Origin: Tsuneonella troitsensis
Lineage (GTDB): Bacteria; Pseudomonadota; Alphaproteobacteria; Sphingomonadales; Sphingomonadaceae
Assembly: GCF_001441535.1 (NCBI RefSeq)
Contig: NZ_LMAU01000002.1
Coordinates: forward strand, 186,001-250,000
Direction: 5' to 3'
Length of the DNA: 64,000 nucleotides
Part shown: positions 8,901-18,355 of the stretch, one piece after another
Layout: each line of letters opens with the position of its first letter
Numbering within the stretch: the first letter of the stretch is position 1
Made by a program: the position numbers and the translations under genes
The notes under the pieces: generated by a model
Seen by the model: only the letters and a program-made list of their open reading frames with translations
Told to the model about the DNA's origin: nothing
Databases searched by the model: none

Positions 8901-9842
8901 TCAGAAACCGTAGACGAGACTGAAGCGCGAAATCGTGTCGGTCGTCCTCTTCCCGGCCGGAGGGTTGCTGGCATAATCGACCGCGTAGGAAAACCGGGTG
9001 CTGAGCCGATCGCTGACCTTGGCTTCCAGCCCCGTAAGAAGGTTCAACGTCGTGCTGCGCGAATCGATCAGTATGAGGGCCGCTCCGCCGGTTTCGGTCA
9101 CCGCGTTGGTCGCCTGGGTCAGTTTGAGACGTTCTGTAATGCGCCAATCGAAATCGAGCCCGACGAGTCCGGCAAGTCGCGTATCCTCCAGGCCATCGGT
9201 CGTTCGGGTGATCCGCAACGTCGGTCCGGCCTTCACCGACAGGTCGACGCTGTCGGTGTCGAGCACCGTCGCGCCAAGGCCGCCGGATACGGCATAGCGC
9301 GCCGAGTATCCCTGGAACCGATCGCTGTCGAACTGCGCCAGGCCGAATACGAACAGATCCTCGTTCAGATCGACGCGCGGCTCGTAGGCGGCGAAGTACT
9401 TCTCGCGCGAGATCTTTCCCCCGCTGCGCTGGTAGTCGGCTCGTGCGGTCACCTTATGCTGCCACGCGATGCCCTTGCGATCGAGCGATACCGCGCCCGT
9501 CAGGCCAAGCGTGTCGGTGTTTCCGGTTGATCGCAGTCCGCCGATCTCGGCCCGCCCTTTCCACAAATCGAGCAGGCCGGCTGATCTAACGGCCTCGACC
9601 TCCTGTTCCTTCTCCTTCGCGGCGCGCGCGGTCAGCGTGTCGCGGAACGACGCGTGGAGGGTTTCGATTTCTTCGGCGTCGGCGGGATTGGTCGTCTTGG
9701 CGACCTCCACGACGGCGGCGACCTTGGCCGCATCGCCGGTGGCGATTGCCGCGTCGATCATCGCGCGCACGGGATCGGGGATCGCGGCTTGGACCGGCGC
9801 GGAGGCGATCAGGAGCGGGACAAGCAGCACAACACGACGCAT
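8901..9842 (-). CDS. DUF481 outer-membrane beta-barrel protein
   Basis: The 313-residue protein has a signal peptide (MRRVVLLVPLLIASAPVQA), a helical, charged N-terminal region to about residue 85, and then a DUF481 beta-barrel. It starts KGRAEIGGLRSTGNTDTLG, shows alternating strand patterns, and ends in the outer-membrane signature SLVYGF with a terminal phenylalanine. DUF481 includes the YdiY salt-induced outer-membrane protein; the role is unknown. The gene sits 6 bases upstream of tgt and 19 bases downstream of the ABC permease gene. Confidence 0.85.
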   Translation of the reverse strand: MRRVVLLVPLLIASAPVQAAIPDPVRAMIDAAIATGDAAKVAAVVEVAKTTNPADAEEIETLHASFRDTLTARAAKEKEQEVEAVRSAGLLDLWKGRAEIGGLRSTGNTDTLGLTGAVSLDRKGIAWQHKVTARADYQRSGGKISREKYFAAYEPRVDLNEDLFVFGLAQFDSDRFQGYSARYAVSGGLGATVLDTDSVDLSVKAGPTLRITRTTDGLEDTRLAGLVGLDFDWRITERLKLTQATNAVTETGGAALILIDSRSTTLNLLTGLEAKVSDRLSTRFSYAVDYASNPPAGKRTTDTISRFSLVYGF

Positions 9843-9861
9843 CGCGGCCGTGCCTAGCGCG

Positions 9862-10626
9862 TCAACTCCGCAGCCGCCACCCCGAGCGGAAAATCCACGC
9901 GATGATCGCGATGCACGTCGCGAGGAACGCCAGCGTCAGGCCGAGCGAGACCCCGATGCTCACGTCGGCCTGGCCATAGAACGTCCAGCGAAGGCCGTTC
10001 ACCAGATAGACGATCGGATTGAACAGCGCGATCGTGCGCCACGGTTCTGACAGCATGTCGATCGAGTAGAACGTACCGCCCAGGAAGGTGAGCGGGGTCA
10101 GGATCAGCATCGGCACCATCTGCAGCTTCTCGAACCCTTCGGCCCAGATGCCGAGGATGAAGCCGAGTAGCGAGAAGCTGGCGGATACGAGGACGATGAA
10201 AACGAGCGCGTAGAACGGGTGCGCGATCGAGTAGTCGACGAACAGCGTCGCCGTCAGCAGAATCACGCTGGCGAGGATCAGGCTCTTGGTCGCCGCCGCG
10301 CCGACAAAGCCGAGCAGCGTCTCGCCCACGCCGACAGGCGCGGACAGCAGCTCGTAGATCGCCCCAGTGAACCGCGGCATGTAGATCCCGAAGCTGGCGT
10401 TGCTGGTGCTCTCCGAAAGCAGGGTCAGCATCAGCAGGCCGGGCACGATGAAAGCGCCGTAGTCGACCCCGCCGACATCGCTCATGCGCCCGCCGATCGC
10501 GGCGCCGAAAACGATGAAATAGAGGCTCGTCGTGAGGACCGGCGACACCAGCGAGCCGAACACCGTCCGCATGAAGCGCGACAGCTCGTTGCGATAGATC
10601 GCGTACGTGGAACGCCACCCGATCAT
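9862..10626 (-). CDS. ABC-2 type transporter permease
   Basis: The 254-residue integral membrane protein has about six hydrophobic segments. The ABC-2 signature is SLVSPVLTTSLYFIVFGAAI near the start, with LTPLTFLGGTFYSIDML in the C-terminal third. It starts ATG-overlapping (ATGA) with the upstream ATPase gene, giving a two-component exporter like the YadH/YadG and DrrAB-type systems. The exported substrate is not evident, although the adjacent DUF481 protein and carotenoid oxygenase suggest an envelope or lipid-related role. Confidence 0.9.
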   Translation of the reverse strand: MIGWRSTYAIYRNELSRFMRTVFGSLVSPVLTTSLYFIVFGAAIGGRMSDVGGVDYGAFIVPGLLMLTLLSESTSNASFGIYMPRFTGAIYELLSAPVGVGETLLGFVGAAATKSLILASVILLTATLFVDYSIAHPFYALVFIVLVSASFSLLGFILGIWAEGFEKLQMVPMLILTPLTFLGGTFYSIDMLSEPWRTIALFNPIVYLVNGLRWTFYGQADVSIGVSLGLTLAFLATCIAIIAWIFRSGWRLRS

Positions 10627-11561
10627 GCGGCGGCTCCTTCTTCCACGAGACCGACGAAGATGTCCTCGAGCGAGCTCTCCTTCTGATCGAGCGCCACATA
10701 GGCGACGTCGGCCTTGGCGAGTGCCTGGGCGATAGCCGCGATCTCCGCCTTGCCCTTCCCCGCCCCGTCGCCGCCGCGATAGGCGAGCGTCATGCCGTCA
10801 TCTTCGAGATGCAGCGGATAGGCGCACAGGCTGTCGGGCACGTCGGCAAGCGGGACCGCCAGGCGAAACCGAGCTTCGGTACGGCCAAGGCGCGCCATGA
10901 TTGCGTCCTTGTCGTCCACCAGCAACAGGCGGCCCTTGTCGATGACGCCGACCCGGTCGGCCATTTCCTGCGCTTCCTCGATGTAATGGGTGGTCAGGAT
11001 TACGGTTACGCCCTGGTCGCGCAGCCGGTCGATCTGGCGCCACATGTCGCGGCGCAGTTCTACATCGACCCCAGCGGTCGGTTCGTCGAGGAACAGCAGT
11101 TCCGGATCGTGGCTCAAGGCTTTGGCGATCAGCACGCGGCGCTTCATGCCGCCCGAGAGCGCGCGGATCTGCTCCTTGCGCTTGTCCCACAGGCTCAGCG
11201 AGCGGAGGACTTCCTCGATCCGGGCCGGGTCCGGCGCGCAGCCGAACAGGCCGCGCGAATAGGCCACCTGCCGTTCGACCGTGTCGAACATGTCGAAGCC
11301 CAGCTCCTGCGGGACGAGGCCGATCCGTCGCCGCGCATCGCGCCAGTGGTGCGACAGGTCGTGTCCGAACGCGTGGATCGAGCCGCCGGTCACCCGCACG
11401 ATACCGCAGACCGCGCCGATCAGCGTCGTCTTGCCTGCTCCGTTCGGTCCCAATAGCGCGAAGATTTCGCCGCGCCGGATCTGCAAATCCACCCCGTCGA
11501 GCGCCTTCAATCCGCCGGGATAGACCTTGGTCAGACCGGCGATGTCGAGAATCGTTTCCAT
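10623..11561 (-). CDS. ABC transporter ATP-binding protein
   Basis: The 312-residue nucleotide-binding subunit has Walker A GPNGAGKT at residues 38-45, signature LSGGMKRR, Walker B LLFLDEPTAGVD and the switch histidine in LTTHYIEEA. The C-terminal extension of about 80 residues is typical of ABC-2 exporter ATPases. I took the ATG at 11561 (METILD). A further in-frame ATG at 11585 is possible. Anything longer runs antisense into the carotenoid oxygenase gene. It is coupled to the permease by a 4-base overlap. Confidence 0.92.
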   Translation of the reverse strand: METILDIAGLTKVYPGGLKALDGVDLQIRRGEIFALLGPNGAGKTTLIGAVCGIVRVTGGSIHAFGHDLSHHWRDARRRIGLVPQELGFDMFDTVERQVAYSRGLFGCAPDPARIEEVLRSLSLWDKRKEQIRALSGGMKRRVLIAKALSHDPELLFLDEPTAGVDVELRRDMWRQIDRLRDQGVTVILTTHYIEEAQEMADRVGVIDKGRLLLVDDKDAIMARLGRTEARFRLAVPLADVPDSLCAYPLHLEDDGMTLAYRGGDGAGKGKAEIAAIAQALAKADVAYVALDQKESSLEDIFVGLVEEGAAA

Positions 11562-11602
11562 TCGCCACCGAACTTGGGTCGGCATGGGGCGAACGGCAAG
11601 GC

Positions 11603-13027
11603 CTAAAGCGCGGCGATCCAGTTCCCGTGAAAGCCCGGAGGCACGATGTGCGGTATGTGGACCCGCGCGACGTCCTCGAGCGTGGCCGCATCGAGGATCG
11701 CGAGATCGGTCGTTTCGCTTGCCCGGTCGATCACGTAGCCCATCAGCCACCCGTCGCCTTCGGGCGCGTCCGCGGATCGCGGCACGAATACGAACTCGCC
11801 CGGGACGGCATCGGGGCCGAAGCTGCGCGTCGTCCGAGTGCCTGCGGCAAGATCGTGGCGGATGAGCGGAGCGGCGGCAAAGAATTCGGCGCTGGTCGCG
11901 TCCGGCAGACCGGTCGACCATGCGAACCGGTATGGCTGACCGAAGAAGCGTTCGTCGGGCCGGGGAAATTCCTGCGGTGCGTTGTCTAGGGTCGTGCGCA
12001 CAACGCGGTCGCCCGCGGGGTCGATGGTCCACCGCTCCAGGCCAAGGGGCTTGCCGAACGGCCCATCCATGTCGCCGTCGAACATCGTTTCATAGGCGCA
12101 GAAATCGACGATCACCCTGCCGTCTTTATCCTCGAAGCTGTTGGCGATGTGAAAGACATAGGCCGGATCGACGGCGTGCCAGGTCACGTCGGTGGCATCG
12201 CCGTCGCGGCGGAGCAGCCCCACCCGTGCGGTGTGCTCGCGGTTCCAGCGGTAGGGGAACTTGTACCCCGCGATCAGCGCCTTCATCGAGAATGTGACCG
12301 GCAGGTCGAGGATGATGACGAAATTGCGGGTGATCGAGCAATCGTGGATCGACGGCCCATGCTCGACCGCGATCGGCAATTCGCGCAGGACCTTGCCGTT
12401 GCGGTCCAGGGCAACGTGCGCGATCCGGTGCGGCTTCTGAGCGTCGTAGCAGATTGCGTGGAATTCGCCGGTCAGCGGATCTTCGTGGGGGTGCGCGGTG
12501 AAGGACCCGGCCAGACCGCCGCCGAAATCGCTGTAGGCAACGGTTTCGAGCTCGTCGGACAGGATGGCGGGATAGGATCCCGCCTCGACCATCGCCAGGG
12601 TCTTGCCCGCCATTCCGACCACGTTCGTGTTGACCGTGTCGCTCACCCCGCGCCGCGGACCGGGCGCGGCTTTCAGACCGGTCTCAGCCGCGAGTGCGTT
12701 CGAGCGGATGTAGCGGTTCCGATACCATTCCGCCTTGCCGCCCTTCAGCTTTACGCCGTGGACCATCCCGTCGCCGACGAACCAGTGGTGCCCCTTCGCG
12801 TCGCCGTGGCGCGGGTTCGGTCCGATGCGGACGTAGCGTCCGTCGAGCTCCGGCGGGATCGTGCCGGTCACCGAAAGGTCGTGGAGCGTGAGTTCTTCGG
12901 CCATGGGCGTGTGGATGCCGCGCATGAACGCGGTATCGCCGGGCAGGCGCTTTCGGCTGAGTTCGGAAATCTTGCCGACACTGGCGGTGACGGCACCGCG
13001 GATGGTCTTTTCCAGTACGCTTGCCAT
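11603..13027 (-). CDS. Carotenoid oxygenase family protein (lignostilbene/carotenoid cleavage dioxygenase)
   Basis: The 474-residue protein belongs to the retinal-pigment-epithelium/carotenoid cleavage oxygenase family of non-haem iron enzymes. The four iron-binding histidines can be placed in [27 protein letters not shown] and the C-terminal GFHGNWI. The [15 protein letters not shown] and FVGDGMVHG blocks are also family hallmarks. The substrate could be a carotenoid, an apocarotenal or a stilbene; the sequence alone does not decide. A divergent TetR gene shares its 5' region, and two direct repeats cover the predicted promoter, suggesting inducible expression. Confidence 0.9.
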   Translation of the reverse strand: MASVLEKTIRGAVTASVGKISELSRKRLPGDTAFMRGIHTPMAEELTLHDLSVTGTIPPELDGRYVRIGPNPRHGDAKGHHWFVGDGMVHGVKLKGGKAEWYRNRYIRSNALAAETGLKAAPGPRRGVSDTVNTNVVGMAGKTLAMVEAGSYPAILSDELETVAYSDFGGGLAGSFTAHPHEDPLTGEFHAICYDAQKPHRIAHVALDRNGKVLRELPIAVEHGPSIHDCSITRNFVIILDLPVTFSMKALIAGYKFPYRWNREHTARVGLLRRDGDATDVTWHAVDPAYVFHIANSFEDKDGRVIVDFCAYETMFDGDMDGPFGKPLGLERWTIDPAGDRVVRTTLDNAPQEFPRPDERFFGQPYRFAWSTGLPDATSAEFFAAAPLIRHDLAAGTRTTRSFGPDAVPGEFVFVPRSADAPEGDGWLMGYVIDRASETTDLAILDAATLEDVARVHIPHIVPPGFHGNWIAAL

Positions 13028-13057
13028 GGTCGAATCCTGCCGCTAGTTGCTAAGTGA

Positions 13058-13096
13058 ACAGCGTCAACATAGCGAACAAGTATACAGTGTCAACAT
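13058..13096. promoter_or_regulatory. Candidate operator: two 13-bp direct repeats over the carotenoid-oxygenase promoter
   Basis: ACAGCGTCAACAT at 13058-13070 and ACAGTGTCAACAT at 13084-13096 differ at one base and start 26 bp apart. On the minus strand, TTGACA (13093-13088) and TATGTT (13071-13066), with a 16-base spacer, form a good promoter for the oxygenase, so the repeats cover its -35 and -10. The divergent TetR-family protein is the obvious candidate ligand, but this is inference. Confidence 0.5.
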
Positions 13097-13677
13097 CGGA
13101 AACCGCGTACCATCATGGGTCACTTCGAACCGCCTTGGTCGAGGCGGGGATGCGCGCGCTGGAGGGCAGCGAAGGGGTCGACGTCTCCCTTCGAGAACTG
13201 GCGCGGATGGTGGGCGTATCGCCAGCGGCGGTCTATCGACACTTTCCGAACAAGGACGCCCTGCTCGCCGAACTCGCGAACGAGGGCTTGCGAATCCTCG
13301 GCACGACCCAGCGTGCAGCGTACGACGCCGCCGGCGGCGGCTCTTCGGGATTCGCGGAGACGGGGCGGGCCTACGTGCGGTTCGCCCTTGCCCACCCTGC
13401 CCTTTTCCGGCTGATCTTCGCGCATGGCCAACCGGGGCACTGGATAGAGCGCGAGGTCGACCCGGCGCGCGCCATTCTGGAGGAAGCGACCAGCTCCCTG
13501 GCTGGATCGGGCCCTGCCGCCGACCGGCTCGCGACCCAGGCCTGGGCGATCGCGCATGGCGTAGCGATGCTGATGCTCGACAATCGCCTGCCCGCCGACG
13601 ACGCCCTGATCGAGCGCCTGATCGACACGCGTTCGCTGTTCCCGCCTCAGGGCAGAAGCAGCGACGAATCCCCGTAG
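13087..13677 (+). CDS. TetR/AcrR family transcriptional regulator
   Basis: The protein has a TetR N-terminal helix-turn-helix: [19 protein letters not shown], then [20 protein letters not shown] and FPNKDALL. The ligand-binding C-terminal region resembles the TetR_C WHG-type subgroup ([16 protein letters not shown]). I prefer the GTG at 13087, which gives 196 residues and a family-like N-terminus. A GTG at 13054 would add 11 residues that only read through the operator repeats. It is divergent from the carotenoid oxygenase, which it probably represses together with itself. Its 3' end overlaps queA by 31 bp on opposite strands. Confidence 0.88.
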   Translation: MSTSETAYHHGSLRTALVEAGMRALEGSEGVDVSLRELARMVGVSPAAVYRHFPNKDALLAELANEGLRILGTTQRAAYDAAGGGSSGFAETGRAYVRFALAHPALFRLIFAHGQPGHWIEREVDPARAILEEATSSLAGSGPAADRLATQAWAIAHGVAMLMLDNRLPADDALIERLIDTRSLFPPQGRSSDESP

Positions 13678-14675
13678 CTGTAGAACCGGTATCGTTCGCG
13701 AATCGCGTGGGCATAAGCGGCCTGCATTCGCTCCGTTCCCATCAGCGCGCTGACCAGCATGAACAGCGTCGATTTCGGCAGGTGAAAATTGGTCATCAGG
13801 CCGTCGATCGCCCGGAACCGATATCCCGGGGTGATGAAGATCGCGGTATCGCCTTCGAACGGGTCGATCATGCCCATTTCGTCCGCCGCGCTTTCGAGCA
13901 GGCGAAGCGACGTTGTGCCGACCGCGATCACCCGACGACCTGCGGCCCGCGCGGCGTTCAACCGGTCTGCGGTTTGCGAATCGATCCGGCCCCATTCGGC
14001 GTGCATCGCATGGTCGGCCGTGTCGTCCACCTTGACCGGCAGGAACGTCCCCGCCCCGACGTGGAGCGTCAGCGTTTCGGTCGCGACACCGCGAGCCTTC
14101 AGGGCTTCGAGTAGCCCGGGGGTAAAGTGCAAGGCGGCGGTGGGCGCCGCCACCGCTCCGTCTTCGCGCGCGAACAAGGTCTGATAGTCGGATCGATCCT
14201 GCTCGTCGGTCGGACGGCGCTGCGCGATATAGGGCGGAAGCGGCATCCGCCCGGATCGTTCCAGCAGAACTTCGACCGGTTCGTCTCCCGCGAAGGCGAG
14301 CGTCCACGATCCATCTGGAAAGCGCGCCTCGGCGGTCGCGGTCACGTCGAGTCCGAAGTCGATCGTATCGCCCTCTCGCAGTCGTTTGCCGTTGCGTACG
14401 AAAGCCTGCCACCGACGCAGATCGATCCGCTTGTGCAGCGTCGCGCCGATGCGGGCTTCGCCTCGTGTGCCTTCCAACTGGGCCGGAATCACGCGCGTGT
14501 CGTTGAACACCAGCACGTCGCCGGCATCGAGAATACTTGGCAAGTCCGCGACCTGCCGATCGGTCGAATGGTCCGGGCCCTTCAGGACTAGCATCCGCGC
14601 CGAGTCGCGCGGGCTCACCGGCCGCAGGGCGATCAGGTCGCCAGGAAGTTCGAAATCGAATAGATCCACCCGCAT
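13647..14675 (-). CDS. queA: S-adenosylmethionine:tRNA ribosyltransferase-isomerase
   Basis: QueA transfers and isomerises the ribose of SAM onto preQ1-modified tRNA to give epoxyqueuosine. The 342-residue length and the blocks [59 protein letters not shown] and [12 protein letters not shown] are diagnostic. It heads toward tgt on the same strand but is separated from it by the TetR gene and the carotenoid oxygenase. It follows the cyclophilin gene by 39 bases. Confidence 0.97.
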   Translation of the reverse strand: MRVDLFDFELPGDLIALRPVSPRDSARMLVLKGPDHSTDRQVADLPSILDAGDVLVFNDTRVIPAQLEGTRGEARIGATLHKRIDLRRWQAFVRNGKRLREGDTIDFGLDVTATAEARFPDGSWTLAFAGDEPVEVLLERSGRMPLPPYIAQRRPTDEQDRSDYQTLFAREDGAVAAPTAALHFTPGLLEALKARGVATETLTLHVGAGTFLPVKVDDTADHAMHAEWGRIDSQTADRLNAARAAGRRVIAVGTTSLRLLESAADEMGMIDPFEGDTAIFITPGYRFRAIDGLMTNFHLPKSTLFMLVSALMGTERMQAAYAHAIRERYRFYSYGDSSLLLP

Positions 14676-14714
14676 GGCGTGCCCGCTAGCAGAGGAATCC
14701 CGCGGGCGGGAGGG

Positions 14715-15440
14715 TCAGCTTCCGATCGGTGCGCTCAGCATGTCCGCCGTGATCTGAGTCGTCGGCGCGGCGGGAGGCGGAGCGAACTTCTGCGGCTTGC
14801 CGTCCGCGGCGATCGACGCCTGCACGACCACGGTCGGGTCTACCGGCGGTTCGCCGCGGTTGATCGCATCGACCGCGTCCATCCCGGCTATGACCCGCCC
14901 GAAGTTGGTGTATTTCCGGTCGAGGCTGAAGCGCGGATAGAACGTGATGAAGAACTGGCTGTTGGCCGAATCCTCGGCCTCCGCACGGGCCATCGACACC
15001 GTGCCGCGCAGGTGCGGCATCGGGTTGAATTCGGCCGCAACGTCGGGCAGCTCCGATCCGCCACGCCCCGTGCCGGTCGGATCGCCCGTCTGGGCCATGA
15101 ATCCCTCGATCACCCGGTGAAATTTCACTCCGTCGTAGAAGCCGGCGCGGGTCAGCGTCTTCACGCGTTCGATATGGTTGGGCGCCCAATCGGGCATCAG
15201 CCGGATGGCCACCCGCTTGCCGTTCGACAGATCGAGCAACAGGATGTTCTCTGGATCGTTGGCGATGTTGTAATCGATGGGGGCATAGACGCGCGGCGCC
15301 TGAGCGACGGGTGCAGCCTCTTCTGCCGGGGCGGCCTCCGTTGCCGGGGCCTCCTGTACATCGTTACTGTCCTGCGCGAATGCGGCAGGCGCAAAGGTAA
15401 GGGCGGCAAGCGCTCCAGCGGCAATCAGTCGGTTGAGCAT
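14715..15440 (-). CDS. Secreted cyclophilin-type peptidyl-prolyl isomerase
   Basis: The 241-residue protein begins with a signal peptide ending APAAFA, followed by an Ala/Glu/Pro-rich linker to about residue 55. The cyclophilin domain then shows VKFHRVIEGFMAQTGDPTG, GTVSMARAEAEDSANSQFFI and YTNFGRVIAGMDAVD. It should catalyse proline isomerisation during folding of periplasmic or outer-membrane proteins. An upstream in-frame ATG at 15470 would lengthen the signal peptide to 32 residues; I prefer 15440. The fold is certain, and the specific client is unknown. Confidence 0.92.
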   Translation of the reverse strand: MLNRLIAAGALAALTFAPAAFAQDSNDVQEAPATEAAPAEEAAPVAQAPRVYAPIDYNIANDPENILLLDLSNGKRVAIRLMPDWAPNHIERVKTLTRAGFYDGVKFHRVIEGFMAQTGDPTGTGRGGSELPDVAAEFNPMPHLRGTVSMARAEAEDSANSQFFITFYPRFSLDRKYTNFGRVIAGMDAVDAINRGEPPVDPTVVVQASIAADGKPQKFAPPPAAPTTQITADMLSAPIGS

Positions 15441-15516
15441 AGCGATCGGCGTCCCGGAAATCCTGGTCATTCAGAGCGCGCCTCTAGCGGCGCGGGTCTG
15501 TCGATACAATGAATGG

Positions 15517-16014
15517 TTAGCGCCCGCTTGTACCGACGCGACCGAGAACGTCGTCGCGCACCGCGGGAGTGACGAACTTGGAGATGTTGCCGCCGTAAAT
15601 CGCGATTTCCTTCACCAGGCGGCTCGCGATCGGCTGCAGGCTGACGTCGGCCATCAGGAAGATCGTTTCGATCGTGTCGTTGAGCTGGCGGTTCATCCCG
15701 GTGAGCTGATATTCGTATTCGAAGTCGGTCACGCCGCGAATGCCGCGAATGATGGTCGATGCGCCCTGCGCCTCGGCAAAGTCCATCAGCAGCGAATTGA
15801 AGCCGACGACGCGGATATCGCCCCCGATGGTGGCCACCTCGCGCTCGACCATCGCGATCCGCTCTTCGTCCGCGAACATCGGCGACTTGGCGATATTCGT
15901 CGTCACGCCGACGATCAGCCGGTCGACCAGCTTGGCGCCCCGCTCGATGATATCCATGTGGCCCAGCGTGATCGGATCGAAGGTGCCGGGATAGATCCCT
16001 ATGCGGGTGGCCAT
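15517..16014 (-). CDS. coaD: Phosphopantetheine adenylyltransferase
   Basis: CoaD makes dephospho-CoA from 4'-phosphopantetheine and ATP. The 165-residue protein has the nucleotidyltransferase motif GTFDPITLGH at residues 10-19 with the following HxGH-type histidine, STIIRGIRGVTDFEYEYQL, and the C-terminal ISKFVTPAV in place of ISSTxVR. The ATG at 16014 shares its A with the ispA stop (TGATG), so coaD is coupled to ispA. Confidence 0.96.
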   Translation of the reverse strand: MATRIGIYPGTFDPITLGHMDIIERGAKLVDRLIVGVTTNIAKSPMFADEERIAMVEREVATIGGDIRVVGFNSLLMDFAEAQGASTIIRGIRGVTDFEYEYQLTGMNRQLNDTIETIFLMADVSLQPIASRLVKEIAIYGGNISKFVTPAVRDDVLGRVGTSGR

Positions 16015-16928
16015 CAGCGATCCCTTTCCACGATGAACCGCGCCAAGTCGCGTAGCAGGTCGGCTTCCCCGCCGTGGCTCGACAGGTGGCCGACTGCCTG
16101 GTCGACGAGTGCGCGCGCCTGCATACGCGCGGCATCGATGCCCATCAGGCTGACGAACGTGGCCTTGCCTGCCGCGTCGTCCTTGCGGAGCGCCTTGCCG
16201 GCCAGCTTCTCGTCGCCTTCGGCATCGAGCAGGTCGTCGGCGATCTGGAACGCCAGTCCGATGTCGCGGGCATAGGCGCGCAAGTGAGCCCGCCCATCGT
16301 CGGGCACCCTGCCCAGGATCGCTCCCATCTCCACCGCCGCACCGAGCAGGGCGCCGGTCTTGAGCTGTTGCAGGCGGGTAATGGTGTGCAGGTCGTGTGC
16401 GGCACCGCTTTCCGCGGCGATATCCATCATCTGGCCGCCGGCCATGCCGCCCCACCCGCTCGCCCCGGCCAGTGCCGCAACGAGCTCTGCGCGCACGAAC
16501 GGGTCGCCGCTGGTTTCCGGCATCGACAGGATTTCGAACGCGAGCGCGTGAAGCGAATCGCCCGCCAGTACCGCAGTGGCCTCGTCGAAGGCCCGGTGCA
16601 GCGTCGGCTTGCCATGGCGAAGGTCGTCGTCGTCCATGCAGGGGAGGTCGTCGTGGACCAGCGAATAGACGTGGATCGCCTCGACCGCACAGCCTGTGCG
16701 GACCGCCGCATCGCGCGCCACGCCGTAGAGCTCGGCGGTGGCGACGGTCAGCAACGGACGAACGCGCTTGCCGCCGCCGATGGCGGCATAACGCATCGCC
16801 TCTATCAGCGGCGCGCGGGTGTCGTCCGGCACGGGCAGGAACTGGTCGAATGCGGCATCGACCTCGCGCTGGATGCGCGCGAGGGCATCGCCGAGCAGCG
16901 TGCCGCTCGCCACTGCTGCGTCAGCCAT
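16014..16928 (-). CDS. ispA: Polyprenyl synthetase (farnesyl/geranylgeranyl diphosphate synthase)
   Basis: This 304-residue trans-prenyltransferase condenses isopentenyl diphosphate with allylic diphosphates. The first aspartate-rich motif is DDLPCMDDDDLRHGKPT near residues 90-105 and the second is FQIADDLLDAEGD near 230. GGKRVRPLL is the conserved N-terminal block. The amino acids before the first motif fit a farnesyl-type IspA, but chain length is not certain. It overlaps xseB by eight bases, the usual xseB-ispA pairing. Its products feed the quinone and carotenoid pathways represented elsewhere in the window. Confidence 0.92.
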   Translation of the reverse strand: MADAAVASGTLLGDALARIQREVDAAFDQFLPVPDDTRAPLIEAMRYAAIGGGKRVRPLLTVATAELYGVARDAAVRTGCAVEAIHVYSLVHDDLPCMDDDDLRHGKPTLHRAFDEATAVLAGDSLHALAFEILSMPETSGDPFVRAELVAALAGASGWGGMAGGQMMDIAAESGAAHDLHTITRLQQLKTGALLGAAVEMGAILGRVPDDGRAHLRAYARDIGLAFQIADDLLDAEGDEKLAGKALRKDDAAGKATFVSLMGIDAARMQARALVDQAVGHLSSHGGEADLLRDLARFIVERDR

Positions 16929-17172
16929 CGGCGTCGAAGGGGACGGAGTGGGTCGGCTTGCCGTCGGGACCGGCGACGATTTTCTCGATCCGCGCCTGCG
17001 CGGCGTCGAGCCGGGCCTGGCAATGGCGCCGCAGCGCCTCGCCCCGCTCGTACAGCTCGATCGACTGATCGAGCGGAACCTCGCCGCTTTCGAGGCGGCG
17101 GACGACGTCTTCGAGCGCGCGCAATGCGTCCTCGAAACTCATCGATGCGATCTGCGGGGAACCCTCTTCCAT
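16921..17172 (-). CDS. xseB: Exodeoxyribonuclease VII small subunit
   Basis: The 83-residue protein has the XseB helical hairpin: SFEDALRALEDVVRRLESGE, PLDQSIELYERGEALRRHC and ARLDAAQARIEKIV. It forms the small subunit of the ExoVII single-strand nuclease. I chose the ATG at 17172 (MEEGSPQIA). A longer frame would add 23 atypical residues. The large subunit XseA is not in the window. Confidence 0.93.
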   Translation of the reverse strand: MEEGSPQIASMSFEDALRALEDVVRRLESGEVPLDQSIELYERGEALRRHCQARLDAAQARIEKIVAGPDGKPTHSVPFDADG

Positions 17173-17266
17173 TGCCCCTGCATTGACCGCGCAGGCGCGC
17201 ACGGTCAAGTTGCCTGCTGAAGCGGGGACCACAGCTTTCACATAGCGCTTCGGTGGGGGGACTGGG

Positions 17267-17665
17267 ATGAAGTGGATTATCGCCTACGTCGCGGCAGGCC
17301 TGAGTTTCGGCGCGCTCGACGCCCTCTGGCTGCGCTGGGCCGGGCCGAACTTCTATCGTCCCGCGATCGGAGAATTGCTGGCGGATAACTTCCGACTCGC
17401 GCCCGCGATCGTGTTCTACCTCCTCTACATCGCGGCGATCGTCTGGTTCGCGGTGCGGACGGGCCACGCGCATGGCGGGATCGGCGTGGCGGTGCTCAAT
17501 GGAGCGCTGCTCGGGGCGATTTGCTATGCCACCTACGATCTGACCAACCAGGCCACCATGAAAGTCTGGCCGATCCATGTGACTTTGATCGACATCGCAT
17601 GGGGCGCGTTCGCCACCGCCGTAGCTGCCGCGGTCGGTTGCTGGGCAGCGGTCAAGTTCGCCTAG
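17267..17665 (+). CDS. DUF2177 family integral membrane protein
   Basis: The 132-residue protein has four hydrophobic segments. DUF2177 features include GALDALWLRW near residue 15, LLADNFRLAPAIVFYLLYI and CYATYDLTNQATMKVWP. The function is unknown. It is the first gene of a plus-strand run and ends immediately before the GTG of the next membrane protein, with no spacer, suggesting coupled translation. Confidence 0.86.
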   Translation: MKWIIAYVAAGLSFGALDALWLRWAGPNFYRPAIGELLADNFRLAPAIVFYLLYIAAIVWFAVRTGHAHGGIGVAVLNGALLGAICYATYDLTNQATMKVWPIHVTLIDIAWGAFATAVAAAVGCWAAVKFA

Positions 17666-18322
17666 GTGTTCATCGGACACTGGGCCCCGGCCCTCGCAGC
17701 CGCCGTCGTCACGCGTCGCCAGCCGCGCCTCGGATTGCTGTTCATCGCTGCCCAGTTCGTCGACTGGATTTTCTTCGCGCTGCTGCTGTTCGGGGTCGAA
17801 CGGATGCGCGTGGTGCCCGGGATCACGGCGATGAACCCGATGGACCTCTACGACATGCCCTACACCCACAGCCTGCTCGGAACCGCGATTCTCGCGACCG
17901 GACTGGCGATCGCGGTTTGGGTCTGGCGGCGCGATTTCGGTTACGCCCTGCTCGCCGGCGGTGTGGTGCTAAGCCACTGGCTGCTCGACCTCCTAGTCCA
18001 TCGGCCCGACTTGACCATCGCGGGATCGCCGCCCAAGCTTGGCCTCGGCTTGTGGGACGTTCCGGCTATCGCGATTCCGCTGGAATTGGGGCTGACCGCT
18101 GGCACGTTGGCGTTTTACCTCTCACGGACCCGGGGGCCGATGGCACCGCCGATCCTCCTGGCGGCGATTCTCCTCGGCCTGCAGGCGATCAACTGGTTCG
18201 GTCCGCCGCCGACCGAGGTGAATGCCGGGACCAGCTTGCTCGCCTTCTTCGCCTACGCGCTGGCGACCGCCGCAGCGTGGTGGCTGGGGATGACGCGCAC
18301 GCGCAAGTTCAGGCGGGGCTAG
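17666..18322 (+). CDS. Integral membrane protein with a YdjM-like HW..D..H pattern
   Basis: The 218-residue protein has about six membrane spans. Polar residues that could bind a metal are MPYTHSLLGT near residue 72 and LSHWLLDLLVHRPDL near 108. These resemble the membrane-bound metal-dependent hydrolase group represented by YdjM, but I cannot confirm membership. The GTG start at 17666 directly follows the previous stop. It lies 33 bases upstream of purL, with no recognised link to purine synthesis. Confidence 0.72.
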   Translation: MFIGHWAPALAAAVVTRRQPRLGLLFIAAQFVDWIFFALLLFGVERMRVVPGITAMNPMDLYDMPYTHSLLGTAILATGLAIAVWVWRRDFGYALLAGGVVLSHWLLDLLVHRPDLTIAGSPPKLGLGLWDVPAIAIPLELGLTAGTLAFYLSRTRGPMAPPILLAAILLGLQAINWFGPPPTEVNAGTSLLAFFAYALATAAAWWLGMTRTRKFRRG

Positions 18323-18355
18323 CCCGTTCGGCCCCCCGGCGCTAAGGGCGCGGCG

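Noticed and set aside
7668-9530. A 620-codon plus-strand frame
   Set aside because: It is antisense to tgt and DUF481, with GC-driven composition and no recognisable domain.
11562-12032. Long N-terminal extension of the ABC ATPase frame
   Set aside because: It is antisense to the carotenoid oxygenase, arginine-rich and has no domain. The ATPase starts normally at 11561.
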